Positions 9,157-17,444 are shown, counted from the stretch's first letter. The stretch is DNA of 64,000 bases from Chromobacterium haemolyticum DSM 19808 (GCF_000711885.1 NZ_JONK01000019.1:1-64000), one strand, 5' to 3'. Translations and numbers: made by a program. The notes: a model not told the origin generated them from the letters alone.

Positions 9157-10386
9157 ATGCAAGTCAATTTCAAGGCCATAGGGGCCACCTTGCTGATTTC
9201 CGGCACAATGCTGGGCGCCGGCATGCTGGCGCTGCCGCTGGTGTCCGCCGGCATGGGTTTCGGCTACGCCTGCCTGACCCTGTTTCTGATCTGGGCGTTG
9301 ATGACCTACACCGGCCTGATGCTGCTGGAGGTCTGCCTGTCCTTTCCCGAAGGCTACGGCTTCGACGCCATCGCCCGCTCGCTGTTCAAGGCCAAGGGCA
9401 GCTATCTGATCAACGCCAGCCTGCTGCTCTTGCTCTACGCGCTCTCCTCCGCCTATATCTCCGGCGGCGGCTCCACCTATCAATCCAGCCTGCACCAGTA
9501 CCTGGGCCTAAGCCTGTCTCCCGCCCAGGTCTCGCTGGTCTTCACCGTCCTGATCGGCGGCATCGTCTTCGCCAGCACCACGGCGGTGGACAAGGTCAAC
9601 CGGCTGCTGTTCAGCCTGAACATCCTGATCTTTCTGGCGCTAAGCGCGGTCATCCAGCCCTACGTCGACACCGGCAATCTGTCGGAAAGCACGGATTCCG
9701 CCAAATACATGCTGGCCGCCATCCCCATGTTTCTGACCGCCTTCGGGTTTCACGGCAGCGTGCCCAGCATGGTCAAATACCTGGGCCGCGACCAGCCTCG
9801 CACGCTGCGCAACGTCTTCATCGCCGGCAGCCTGATCCCCATGGGCGTCTACCTGCTGTGGGTGTTCAACACCCTGGGCACGCTGCCGCGCTATGGCAGC
9901 CACAGCTTCCAGGCGATCTCCGCTCATAATGGATCGGTGGGCATGTTTCTGGACGAATTCCACGCGCTGGTGCCCACGCCGCAAGTGCCATCCCTGCTGT
10001 CCGCCTTCTCGTCCATCGCGCTGTTCACCTCCTATCTTTGCGTATCGCTCGGCTTGTTCGACGCCATGGCCAGCACTCTGAAACGCGGCGACAGCCTGCG
10101 GCAGCGGCTGCAAACCGCGCTGATCACTTATCTGCCGCCGCTGGGCTTCGCGCTGTTCTTCCCCGGCGGCTTCGTCGCCGCGCTGGGCGCCGCCGCCATT
10201 TTCCTGGTGGTGCTCGCCATCCTGTTCCCGGCGCTGGCCCTGATCAAGCTGCGTAGCCAGGACAACTACCAACCCGACTACCAAGTCAGCGGCGGCGGCA
10301 CCCTGCACTGGGCGATAGGCGGTTCAGGCCTCGCCATCATCCTGTTCCAGATCTTGGTGATGCAAGGACTGCTGCCCGTGTTCTGA
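9157..10386 (+). CDS. tyrP: Aromatic amino acid permease, TyrP-like (HAAAP family)
   Basis: This inner-membrane protein (409 aa, about 11 hydrophobic segments) belongs to the hydroxy/aromatic amino acid permease family. The N-terminal [20 protein letters not shown] is the family signature and [15 protein letters not shown] is the conserved internal loop. It imports tyrosine with protons in the related TyrP proteins. The start ATG at 9157 follows GGTTGAGGA. It is placed between tdc and tyrS, as the tyrosine permease is in enterococcal tyramine clusters. Confidence 0.85.
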   Translation: MQVNFKAIGATLLISGTMLGAGMLALPLVSAGMGFGYACLTLFLIWALMTYTGLMLLEVCLSFPEGYGFDAIARSLFKAKGSYLINASLLLLLYALSSAYISGGGSTYQSSLHQYLGLSLSPAQVSLVFTVLIGGIVFASTTAVDKVNRLLFSLNILIFLALSAVIQPYVDTGNLSESTDSAKYMLAAIPMFLTAFGFHGSVPSMVKYLGRDQPRTLRNVFIAGSLIPMGVYLLWVFNTLGTLPRYGSHSFQAISAHNGSVGMFLDEFHALVPTPQVPSLLSAFSSIALFTSYLCVSLGLFDAMASTLKRGDSLRQRLQTALITYLPPLGFALFFPGGFVAALGAAAIFLVVLAILFPALALIKLRSQDNYQPDYQVSGGGTLHWAIGGSGLAIILFQILVMQGLLPVF

Positions 10387-10457
10387 CGGCGCCTCCGCGC
10401 CGTCGTCCGGACGCGCGGCCAACACGGCCGCGCGCCGCAATCATGGAGGTAAACGAA

Positions 10458-11732
10458 ATGAAGCAATCGACCCTGATCCGGGATCTGCAGCAACGCGGCC
10501 TGATCTCGCAGGTCACCGACGCGGACGCGCTCGACGCGCTGCTGTCCCGGGAAACGGTCACCCTGTACTGCGGTTTCGACCCCACAGCCGATAGCCTGCA
10601 CCTGGGCCACCTGGTACCGCTGCTGCTGCTCAAGCGCTTCCAGATGGCCGGGCACCGCCCCATCGCCCTGGTGGGCGGCGCCACCGGCATGATAGGCGAC
10701 CCCAGCTTCAAGGCCAGCGAGCGCAAGCTCAACACCTCGGAGGTGGTGGCCGGCTGGGTGGACAAAATCCGCCGTCAGGTGGAGCCCTTCCTCAGCTTCG
10801 AAGGCGACAATGCCGCCCTGATGGCCAACAACCACGAATGGTTCGCCAGCATGAGCGCGCTGGATTTCCTCCGCGATGTCGGCAAGCATTTCTCAGTCAA
10901 CGCCATGATCAAGAAGGAGTCCGTACAGCAGCGGATCCACCGCGACGATGTCGGCATCTCCTTCACCGAGTTCGCCTACAGCCTGCTCCAGAGCCACGAC
11001 TACGTTGAGCTGAACCGCCGTTTCGGCTGCAAGCTGCAGATCGGCGGCTCCGACCAATGGGGCAACATCACCGCCGGCGTCGACCTGGTCAGACGGGTGA
11101 ACCAGCAGCAGGCCTTCGGCCTGACCATGCCCTTGATCACTAATAGCGATGGCACCAAGTTCGGCAAGAGCGAAGGCAACGCGGTCTGGCTGGACCCGAA
11201 CAAGTGCTCGCCCTACGCCTTCTACCAGTTCTGGCTGGGCGCGGCCGATGCCGACGTCTACCGCTTTCTGCGCTACTTCACCTTTTTGTCCAATGAAGAG
11301 ATCCAGGCCATCGAGGCCGAAGACCGCGCCTCCGGCGGCAAGCCGCGGGCTCAGCGCATCCTGGCCGAGCAAGTCACCGAGCTGGTGCACGGGCCGGCCG
11401 CGCTCGCCGCCGCTCAGCGGATCACGCTTAGTCTGTTCGACAACGACGTGGAAGGCCTCAGCGCCGCGGACTTTGCTCAACTGGCCCAGGACGGCATGCC
11501 GCGGCTGGCCCTGCCACCGCAATCCACCCCGCTGATCGACGCCTTGGCGGCCAGCGGCCTGGCCGCGTCCAAAAGCGAGGCCCGCACGCTGCTGCAAAGC
11601 GGCGCGGTCAGCGTTAACGGCGCCAGAACGGAAGCGCTGGAAGCTCGGCTGGAACAGGCCGATCGCCGCCATCAACGCTATACCTTGTTGCGGCGCGGCA
11701 AGAAACAGTACTGTCTGTTGATTTGGGAATAA
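10458..11732 (+). CDS. tyrS: Tyrosyl-tRNA synthetase
   Basis: This class I aminoacyl-tRNA synthetase (424 aa) charges tRNA-Tyr. The motifs are HLGH at about 48-51 (HIGH), KFGKS at about 234-238 (KMSKS), GGSDQWGN at the tyrosine site and a C-terminal S4 RNA-binding domain ([18 protein letters not shown]). ATG 10458 is chosen over 10443 because GGAGGT lies at the proper distance. In tyramine-producing Gram-positives a dedicated tyrS accompanies tdc, so this is probably an extra copy tied to tyrosine availability; whether another tyrS exists cannot be seen here. Confidence 0.93.
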   Translation: MKQSTLIRDLQQRGLISQVTDADALDALLSRETVTLYCGFDPTADSLHLGHLVPLLLLKRFQMAGHRPIALVGGATGMIGDPSFKASERKLNTSEVVAGWVDKIRRQVEPFLSFEGDNAALMANNHEWFASMSALDFLRDVGKHFSVNAMIKKESVQQRIHRDDVGISFTEFAYSLLQSHDYVELNRRFGCKLQIGGSDQWGNITAGVDLVRRVNQQQAFGLTMPLITNSDGTKFGKSEGNAVWLDPNKCSPYAFYQFWLGAADADVYRFLRYFTFLSNEEIQAIEAEDRASGGKPRAQRILAEQVTELVHGPAALAAAQRITLSLFDNDVEGLSAADFAQLAQDGMPRLALPPQSTPLIDALAASGLAASKSEARTLLQSGAVSVNGARTEALEARLEQADRRHQRYTLLRRGKKQYCLLIWE

Positions 11733-11754
11733 ACGCGAGAAACCGCGTGAAACG

Positions 11755-11820
11755 GCCCGGACGCTGAAGCGCCGGGCTCGCCCCGCCCCAAGCCTGACGG
11801 CGAACGGGCGGGGCTGCTGG
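11755..11820. terminator. Convergent hairpins between tyrS and gntR
   Basis: Two inverted repeats lie in the 107-bp convergent gap: GCCCGG...CGCT/AGCG...CCGGGC at about 11755-11779, and GCCCCGCCC facing GGGCGGGGC at about 11780-11816. Neither has a strong T-tract. Confidence 0.4.
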
Positions 11821-11839
11821 CCTCGAATCGGCCAACGAA

Positions 11840-12541
11840 CTAGCGGGGCTGGAAGGCTTCCGTGCTCAATCCTTCCACCACCTGCATCACGTGGGAATAG
11901 TGCTGATCCAGCAATTGCAAGGTCCGGTCCGCATCCCTGGCCAACACGGCCTGCATGATGGCCTGATGCTCGCCCTCGTCGCTGTAACGCTTGGAGGACG
12001 GCAAAGCCGGATCAAACCAGATATGCCGATAGCGCTCCAAGCGGTTGTACAAGGACTCCATCACCTCCACAATCACCGGCGAGTGGCTGCCGCTGATAAT
12101 GGCCAGGTGGAACGCCATGTGGCGGTCCGCCCAGTCCTGAAGATCCACATCCGCGTCGTTCAGATCTATTCGGCTCAAACGGTGGTAGCTGGCCAACACC
12201 TCCAGTTCCCATGCCTCGTCTCCCTGCTCCAGCGAGCGGCGCACCGCCTCCTCCGCCAGCACTCGGCGCACCAGCAGAATGTCGTAAAGCTCATGGCGGG
12301 AAATCGGCGCCACCCAAAAACCGCGCTGCGGCTCCATCACCACGTATTTGCACCAGCTCAGGCGCAACAGCGCCTCCCGGATCGGAGAGCCTCCGGCGTC
12401 GTAACGCGCCTTGAGGTCATGCAACAGCAATTTCTGCGACGGGCGGTATACGCCCAACAGAATGTCCCGTCGCAACTCCTGGAATACCTTGTCGGCCAAT
12501 GTGGCGTTACTGCTTGCCGCTTTTTTTTCCTTCTGTGGCAT
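11840..12541 (-). CDS. GntR/FadR-subfamily transcriptional regulator
   Basis: This 233-aa DNA-binding regulator has a winged HTH at about residues 15-82 (LADKVFQELRRDILLGVYRP, then GGSPIREALLRL) and an FCD ligand-binding domain (about 90-225) with the acidic/histidine metal-site pattern (DRHMAFHLAI, EHQAIMQAVL). It is convergent with tyrS. The ligand and targets are unknown; regulation of the neighbouring tyrosine genes is possible but nothing in the sequence proves it. The N-terminus is lysine-rich (MPQKEKKAASS). Confidence 0.8.
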   Translation of the reverse strand: MPQKEKKAASSNATLADKVFQELRRDILLGVYRPSQKLLLHDLKARYDAGGSPIREALLRLSWCKYVVMEPQRGFWVAPISRHELYDILLVRRVLAEEAVRRSLEQGDEAWELEVLASYHRLSRIDLNDADVDLQDWADRHMAFHLAIISGSHSPVIVEVMESLYNRLERYRHIWFDPALPSSKRYSDEGEHQAIMQAVLARDADRTLQLLDQHYSHVMQVVEGLSTEAFQPR

Positions 12542-12741
12542 TCGGTTTTTTCCACATGAGAGCGCGCAATAACGCGCGAAACGCTAGATAGTAACTGAAA
12601 ACGACGTCGCATATTGATTTTCCCCATCGGAACAGGGGGGAAATAGCTAAAAGCTACGTCTATCCGGCACGGAAATCCGCAATCAGGGAAGCATTCAACG
12701 AAGAGACGGGCGAGATGGCAATAACGGGGCGGCCGACCAAA
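12542..12741. other. Intergenic region between gntR and the displaced tRNA terminator
   Basis: No gene or RNA is supported here. It holds the upstream region of the gntR gene (with GCGCGCAATAACGCGC as a short palindrome near 12569-12584) and, before phage integration, would have been the downstream flank of the tRNA-CAU gene. Confidence 0.4.
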
Positions 12742-12770
12742 ACAAAAAAGCCGACCTAAGCGTCGGCTTC
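12742..12770 (-). terminator. Original tRNA terminator, now separated from its gene by the prophage
   Basis: Read on the minus strand, AAGCCGAC, loop, GTCGGCTT and then TTTTTGTTTT form an intrinsic terminator 44 bp beyond the attL copy of the tRNA 3' end. Removing the prophage would place it directly behind the tRNA gene. Confidence 0.65.
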
Positions 12771-12813
12771 TGATTTGAATCGCCAAGAACCGCCGTGTTT
12801 AGCGAGGAAGTCT

Positions 12814-12861
12814 TGGTGGGCCCCCGGGGAGTCGAACCCCGCACCAACGGATTATGAGTCC
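12814..12861 (-). repeat. attL: 48-bp duplicate of the tRNA 3' part
   Basis: The 48 bases are identical to 27063-27110 and cover the tRNA from the CCA end to the anticodon stem. The sequence beyond does not continue the tRNA, so this is an attachment-site remnant and not a functional tRNA. It marks the left border of the prophage. Confidence 0.92.
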
Positions 12862-12907
12862 ATACCAACAGGCAACTTTGCCTCACAATGCATAACTTTA
12901 CAAAGGC

Positions 12908-13087
12908 TTAGTCACTATCATCTAACTTTACAGCTTCATCGGCCGACAATAGCGTTGATCCTTCGTTGTACTTCTTGTCCCACTCCTCGCTTCCCCACTC
13001 CATCCCAACTTGCGCTGCATCAAGCCATTCTCGCTCTTCCTGAGTAAGCGGCGAATAGTACACATCTACTCGTTTTCTATTGGGCAT
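12908..13087 (-). CDS. Small acidic prophage protein
   Basis: This 59-aa protein starting at ATG 13087 has GGGGAG six bases upstream, a good ribosome binding site that belongs to the edge of the 160-bp hairpin repeat. A longer reading frame to 13135 would start inside the repeat and is rejected. The sequence is rich in acidic and aromatic residues (EEREWLDAAQVGMEWGSEEW). I do not recognise it. It is the last gene before attL. Confidence 0.5.
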   Translation of the reverse strand: MPNRKRVDVYYSPLTQEEREWLDAAQVGMEWGSEEWDKKYNEGSTLLSADEAVKLDDSD

Positions 13088-13090
13088 TGT

Positions 13091-13250
13091 CGGCTCCCCG
13101 AGCATAAGACCGTCGAGCCTTGCCCCACACCCCACAAACGACCGCGTTTGATCCTCGGGGGCTGGGGTGAACTACCCCAGCCCCTCATTCAGCGTATGGG
13201 GCCGTATGCTTGTCAAGGGCGAGGCAAGTGGCCTCTGGCCACCCTTGACA
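13091..13250. repeat. Multi-hairpin direct repeat, copy A
   Basis: About 160 bp shares most bases with copy B (14938-15095). It contains a perfect 11-bp stem, GGGGCTGGGGT / ACCCCAGCCCC with a short loop (about 13163-13188), and a long stem, TGTCAAGGG / CCCTTGACA (13211-13250), enclosing GTGGCC/GGCCAC. Clusters of strong hairpins like this are typical of filamentous phage intergenic regions (replication origin and packaging signal). That role is inferred. Confidence 0.85.
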
Positions 13251-13280
13251 AGGGCCGTTTCATTCGACATCGATGTGTCT

Positions 13281-14726
13281 TCAAAGCAAAGTTCCATCGG
13301 GCATGGGGTCAAGTTCTGGAATAAGTCTTGTAAGAGTTCCTTTGAATAGCGGTCTGTATGGGCCTTTGTTAAATCCTTCATTCTGTATCAAGGTTTTAAA
13401 AACTCCATTTCTTGATACGTCTTGCATGATCATTTCAAACTGTTGACTGCCATATATTCGATATGGACACGTTTCCAACAGAGATTTGTCTAGACGTTCT
13501 TTGGTTAGCCTCTCCACTACCATGTCATTCAGCATTTTTTTGAAGGCTGGATTTTCTATGCGCCAATTCTCTAATGTAACAACTACATTACATATTGGAA
13601 GTTCCCCAACTTCAAAATCTGGAATCTTGCCTTCTTTTGCATCATTGATATTTTTGTAGTTTTGAATTACTGCATCAGCTAGTTTATTTATATCGAATGA
13701 TAATGTTTCACCATCAAAGTTGATTTGAGACTTAATGGTCAAACGCTTTGTTTTGCATTCGATGAATGCGAGGCCAGTCGCGTCAATCAACTTCCAGTCG
13801 ACACCAAGGTGTTCTTTGCCTTTTGATATTTTATATTGTGCTTCATGTATTATCTTAAACGATTCATGTGGGAGGGTCTCCTTTAGCACATCACCAATGT
13901 AATTTTCAAATGCATCGCCCCATGCCTCTGAGAATTTTTTCTCTTGACGTATGTCGTAATATATACCGCTTGTAATTCTCCAAATCAAGAACTGCTGACT
14001 TATCCCTAAAATTTTTTCAGGATACCCCTTGTCGAAAATTAATGGCTTTTCCCTTAGTGGGTTGAACGCAAATTGCCATTCCTCTTCATTTATTTGATTC
14101 GCCGCTGCACGTTCTTTTATGTCCTCAATCGAATCCGCTGTTATTTTGAAAAAAGAAATATCAGCTCCAGGTTTTATTCCTGGCGTTTGTGAGTAATTAG
14201 ACGACAGTATGTGAGCGGAACCACGAATAGACCCCGCAACAGCCAATCCAATTTTGTATAAATCTTGGATGGATATTTTTAGTCTATTTTCGACAATTTC
14301 TTTTAGAGGACCGTGCTCCATGATTTTAGCGTAACGAACAAATCTAAGGATAAAGTTGTCATCTTGCCATGGTATTTGTTGGTGAGAAATCGCATGCAAC
14401 TTTTTGAATGCGTCACCTGTGGATTTTACGGTTTTTTCCGACGTTAGTGCTGATGCTTTTCTAATGTATTTTATGCATAATTCCAAGTCAAATTTTTGTT
14501 TTGAATGTCTTTTTTCAGGGAGCTGTATAGTTCCTACGCAGTTTAATATTATTTCGCGCGCAAGGATGTCGATCTCCCATGGGAATGCTTGACTTGCTAT
14601 TTTGTTGCCAGTGTTTATTGGCTTCTCATCACCAATTTTTGACGTGGCATGCCATATTTTTATCAGGCATAGATACATATTTTTATTGCTTAAATATTTT
14701 CGGAGCTTGTTGTGGTATATATTCAT
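13281..14726 (-). CDS. Putative PD-(D/E)XK nuclease-like protein, prophage cargo
   Basis: This 481-aa soluble protein belongs to no family I can name. The C-terminal half contains a pattern fitting a PD-(D/E)XK nuclease core: GNAF-like AWGDAFENYIGDVL (about residues 265-280), then VDWKL with D310 and FIECKTKRL with E323-x-K325, followed by a helix region. The N-terminal 250 residues are largely helical. Base composition is far richer in AT than the phage and chromosome, indicating separate acquisition. The gene stands alone between the two copies of a 160-bp repeat. A defence nuclease (phage restriction or superinfection exclusion) is my inference; a different nuclease role is possible. Confidence 0.6.
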   Translation of the reverse strand: MNIYHNKLRKYLSNKNMYLCLIKIWHATSKIGDEKPINTGNKIASQAFPWEIDILAREIILNCVGTIQLPEKRHSKQKFDLELCIKYIRKASALTSEKTVKSTGDAFKKLHAISHQQIPWQDDNFILRFVRYAKIMEHGPLKEIVENRLKISIQDLYKIGLAVAGSIRGSAHILSSNYSQTPGIKPGADISFFKITADSIEDIKERAAANQINEEEWQFAFNPLREKPLIFDKGYPEKILGISQQFLIWRITSGIYYDIRQEKKFSEAWGDAFENYIGDVLKETLPHESFKIIHEAQYKISKGKEHLGVDWKLIDATGLAFIECKTKRLTIKSQINFDGETLSFDINKLADAVIQNYKNINDAKEGKIPDFEVGELPICNVVVTLENWRIENPAFKKMLNDMVVERLTKERLDKSLLETCPYRIYGSQQFEMIMQDVSRNGVFKTLIQNEGFNKGPYRPLFKGTLTRLIPELDPMPDGTLL

Positions 14727-14784
14727 TTTTTTGTGCCGCTATGTTTGCGTTCTTTGTGCTTTGACTTTTAAAATATATAATGGC

Positions 14785-14803
14785 TTTACAATTTAAATGT
14801 AAA
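14785..14803. promoter_or_regulatory. Operator-like inverted repeat before the nuclease gene
   Basis: TTTACA-ATTTAAA-TGTAAA lies 59 bp upstream of the start at 14726, inside a very AT-rich promoter region that also contains TATATAA-like hexamers (14772-14779). It could bind a repressor of the cargo gene. Confidence 0.4.
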
Positions 14804-14822
14804 ATTTTTTACCTGTTCTGAA

Positions 14823-14936
14823 CTAAAGCTCCTCACGACAACAACTATTTGTCATTGCCAACAAGGCCTGCACAGTGTTTGGGTCGTTTTTGATTCTTCT
14901 TGAGTGGCGCTCAATGCTTGCCAGCGTATAACGCAA
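14823..14936 (-). CDS. Possible 37-aa peptide behind repeat copy B
   Basis: A TTG start at 14936 follows GGGGGAG of the repeat edge at proper spacing. The frame reads RYTLASIERHSRRIKNDPNT and ends at TAG 14823-14825. The arrangement copies that of the 59-aa gene behind repeat copy A, although the peptides are unrelated. The start codon is weak and no homologue is known to me. Confidence 0.25.
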   Translation of the reverse strand: MRYTLASIERHSRRIKNDPNTVQALLAMTNSCCREEL

Positions 14937-14937
14937 T

Positions 14938-15095
14938 CGGCTCCCCCAGCATAAGACCGTGGGGCCTTGCCCCACACCCGACAAACGACCGCGTTTGATC
15001 CTCGGGGGCTGGGGTAAGTACCCCAGCCCCTTACTGAGCGTATAGAACCAGTGCTTGTCAAGGGCAAGACAAGTGGCCTACGGCCACCCTTGACA
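14938..15095. repeat. Multi-hairpin direct repeat, copy B
   Basis: This second copy of the 160-bp repeat is in the same orientation as copy A. The 11-bp stem GGGGCTGGGGT / ACCCCAGCCCC is perfect here too, with loop AAGT instead of GAACT-like bases, and the TGTCAAGGG / CCCTTGACA stem is conserved. Stems are kept while loops differ, which points to selection on structure. Together the two copies bracket the nuclease-like gene. Confidence 0.85.
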
Positions 15096-15211
15096 AACAA
15101 CCACAATGGGTGAGGAGCTAGCCATCGTACCACCATTTAGCAAAGATTCATCTAGGCAGACCTTACCCACCTCATGTGGTCTGTAATCCTGAAGAAATGT
15201 CATTTAAGCGA

Positions 15212-15239
15212 ATCAGGGGCGGCCAAAGCCGCCCCTGAT
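15212..15239. terminator. Strong terminator hairpin behind the XRE-ImmA operon
   Basis: ATCAGGGGCGGC and GCCGCCCCTGAT form a perfect 12-bp stem with a 4-base loop, about 48 bp behind the stop of the XRE-ImmA gene. The following bases on either strand are moderately T-rich (CGTTTTA on the plus strand). Confidence 0.65.
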
Positions 15240-15286
15240 CGTTTTACTGCTACACATCAAATTAACAATTTGAGTTCAGCATAATG

Positions 15287-16507
15287 CTATGCGTTACCAC
15301 TTCGCGCATTTGGAAAGGCAACAATATTATTTTTCAACTCATTTACTTTACTATCTTTTACTTTTTTCTCATTCAGCTTTAGCAACTCAAGACTGAGAAT
15401 GTTCGATGGAGCATCTGAAAAATACCCTTTAGGCAAACTACAAATATCAGCGCAATCATCAGCGGAAAGAGCAGCCACATCCAAAAATGAAGCTTTGCTA
15501 TAAATAGAATTTTCAATGAGCATACTTACAGCTCTTGGCACCAGTCGTATTTTCTCAAAGGGAATATCTTGATCAAGAGGCTCCCCTCTTCGCCATCCCC
15601 TCGCACTATAACTTTTCCAAAGTCTTAATGCATAGCTCTCGTCAATAATTCCAAGCTGTTTGCTTCTAAAAATCATTGCCGCAATAGAAACTTTCCAACG
15701 CCTTTTCAACGCTAGAAAAGTATCCAGCGATGGATTGTATACTTCGTTCGAAAAACTTTCAGCAGGCAACAAGAAAGCACCTGCGAATCTATCAGCCTGT
15801 GCCTCTATAATCTTGTGTCTTTTATTGAAGTCAATTTCACTCACGTATCGATGCAGAACAATATGACCAAGCTCATGTGCAGCATCAAACCGCGACCGAA
15901 TACTATTAGCTTTATCGGCGGCCAAGTAAACATATGGCCGCTGATCGGATGAAAACCATTTGGAAACCCCATCCATTTTTATATGGCCCAGACAATCTCG
16001 AACCATTATCACGCCTGCATTCTCCATGAACAATGTAGTATCGGAGATGGGGCCAAGACCAAGAGCAAATAGCCTTCTACACTCCAAAGCTATTTCCTCT
16101 ATATCTTCATCAGAAATTTTTAAATAATCACGCTCACCAATAGGCTTAACCTTAACCTCTGGGAAGTTAATATAATCTTGTATTTCTAGAGAAATCTCAT
16201 TTAACCATTTCAGCTTTGTTAATGCAACTTCCCTAGCTGTTTTTGTTGCAGCACAATTACTACGAAAAAAAGCTGGTTGATCCCCATATTCAGGCACAGG
16301 TTTCATAAAGAAATTAAGAGGGAAATTAAGGGCCTCCGAAACACTTTCCAAAGATAATGTTTCGGGCTTTTGCAGCCCGGCCTCCCATCTACTTAATGTA
16401 GGTGCCGATACAGAAGAAATTTGAGCGAGCGCAGTAAGCGTAAGCCCACGGGTTGCTCTAGCCTGCTTCAATCGTTCAGGCTGGAAAGTTTCAATGCCAG
16501 AACGCAT
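15287..16507 (-). CDS. XRE-family regulator fused to ImmA/IrrE metallopeptidase domain
   Basis: This 406-aa protein has an HTH_XRE domain at about residues 8-62 (LKQARATRGLTLTALAQIS, then SAPTLSRWEAGLQ) followed by a COG2856 Zn-peptidase domain with HELGH at about 210-214 and QADRFAGAFLLP downstream. ATG 16507 is preferred over the frame's earlier start at 16561 because AGAGGTAC lies just upstream and the HTH begins at once. ImmA cleaves phage/ICE repressors, and XRE-COG2856 proteins also occur in toxin-antitoxin-like and defence pairs. The gene follows its partner with a 14-bp gap, behind a strong operator. GC is low for the region. Confidence 0.85.
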   Translation of the reverse strand: MRSGIETFQPERLKQARATRGLTLTALAQISSVSAPTLSRWEAGLQKPETLSLESVSEALNFPLNFFMKPVPEYGDQPAFFRSNCAATKTAREVALTKLKWLNEISLEIQDYINFPEVKVKPIGERDYLKISDEDIEEIALECRRLFALGLGPISDTTLFMENAGVIMVRDCLGHIKMDGVSKWFSSDQRPYVYLAADKANSIRSRFDAAHELGHIVLHRYVSEIDFNKRHKIIEAQADRFAGAFLLPAESFSNEVYNPSLDTFLALKRRWKVSIAAMIFRSKQLGIIDESYALRLWKSYSARGWRRGEPLDQDIPFEKIRLVPRAVSMLIENSIYSKASFLDVAALSADDCADICSLPKGYFSDAPSNILSLELLKLNEKKVKDSKVNELKNNIVAFPNARSGNA

Positions 16508-16521
16508 TTTTGTACCTCTAA

Positions 16522-17157
16522 TTACTCGTTGTCGCGGAGATTTTTCTTTAATGTAACCCAAGCCATATCTGGCACATCCATTTCAACTGCACCATGGAAT
16601 CCCGCCAAAACCTGAGAAACCGAATCAAAGAAATGCCATCCCTTTAGATTAGTATAAGGAACACCAATGTAAATATCTTTTGGGACGGTCTGAGCTTCTT
16701 CCCGCTCAGGGTTAATGGTAACCACCAGAGCTCCTAAACCATCAGCAGGTTTTTGAGTGGAAGAAGAAAAAAGGTCCATATTCATTGGTTCTAGATAACC
16801 ATTCAAAGCAGCAATCAGCTTCCGATGCTTTGCAGGGCGTGGAATTTTGTTCTTAAACCCAACACTAATTCTTCCGTATCGGATTTCAGCTGAGCTAATC
16901 AATGAATAGCGCTCACCTTTCGGATCGGTATGTGCAGCGACACTCTGTAACCCAACAGCTTGTGCAGCTTCTCGCAACGCTCGATTTTGGTAATAGTGTC
17001 GAAGCTGCCCCCTCACCCGCCCACGCTCAGGAGTATCACAACCACGCTCAGAGTCAACATGCGCTTGGAAATATGCCGACTCAAGCCGTTCGACAGACTC
17101 CTTGAAAAATTGCTCAGGTGTGTTATGGACAATGTAGTCCAAGAGGTCCAGCTTCAT
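16522..17157 (-). CDS. Unknown 211-aa protein, partner of the XRE-ImmA gene
   Basis: This soluble protein has no signal or membrane segment and no motif I recognise. The N-terminus reads LDLLDYIVHNTPEQFFKESV, the middle is basic, and the C-terminal part contains PKDIYIGVPYTNLKGWHFFDS. It is the first gene of a two-gene operon with the XRE-ImmA protein, so they probably work together. By analogy with other XRE-COG2856 operons it may be an effector or a substrate of the peptidase, but this is only inference. The start ATG at 17157 has no perfect ribosome binding site. Confidence 0.65.
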   Translation of the reverse strand: MKLDLLDYIVHNTPEQFFKESVERLESAYFQAHVDSERGCDTPERGRVRGQLRHYYQNRALREAAQAVGLQSVAAHTDPKGERYSLISSAEIRYGRISVGFKNKIPRPAKHRKLIAALNGYLEPMNMDLFSSSTQKPADGLGALVVTINPEREEAQTVPKDIYIGVPYTNLKGWHFFDSVSQVLAGFHGAVEMDVPDMAWVTLKKNLRDNE

Positions 17158-17197
17158 ACCATACCCCCATCACGTTGCGATAATTGGATTATCTACA

Positions 17198-17223
17198 CAT
17201 TTTCTTGCGTTTTCAAGAAAATG
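17198..17223. promoter_or_regulatory. Perfect 26-bp operator upstream of the XRE-ImmA operon
   Basis: The arms CATTTTCTTG and CAAGAAAATG are exact inverted repeats separated by CGTTTT, 41 bp upstream of the start at 17157. The symmetry and position fit autoregulation by the XRE domain. Confidence 0.65.
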
Positions 17224-17279
17224 TTATGGAAATACGTATGAGAAATGTCCCCTAGACACCCGAAATACCACACACCCCA

Positions 17280-17420
17280 TCAATCTCCCGACTCTTGCTC
17301 ACTCGATATCTTGGGACGTTTACCCGCTCTCTTGGAGACCCTCTGCCTCCCTGCACACAATGCAATCAACGCAAACACAACGACAACGACAATGAGTCCT
17401 ACAAGCGACTCCGCTGCCAT
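17280..17420 (-). CDS. 46-aa single-pass membrane protein of the prophage
   Basis: ATG at 17418-17420 is preceded by AAAGGAGAG at good distance, and the frame ends at TGA 17280-17282. The product begins MAAESLVGLIVVVVVFALIA, one transmembrane helix, then a basic and polar tail (RQRVSKRAGKRPKI). Size, topology and place after the morphogenesis genes are like minor coat proteins (pVII/pIX) or small inner-membrane phage proteins. The strong ribosome binding site is the main support. Confidence 0.6.
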   Translation of the reverse strand: MAAESLVGLIVVVVVFALIALCAGRQRVSKRAGKRPKISSEQESGD

Positions 17421-17444
17421 ACCACTCTCCTTTCTTGAAGCCCA

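Noticed and set aside
12814-12861. A second tRNA-CAU gene
   Set aside because: Only the 3' 48 bases are present; the D-arm and 5' acceptor strand are missing, so it is attL.
13091-15095. CRISPR array
   Set aside because: Only two copies of a long repeat separated by a gene; there are no short regularly spaced repeats anywhere in the window.
14852-15136. A 94-codon minus-strand frame across repeat copy B
   Set aside because: It runs through the hairpin repeat, is not preserved as a frame in copy A, and has no ribosome binding site.
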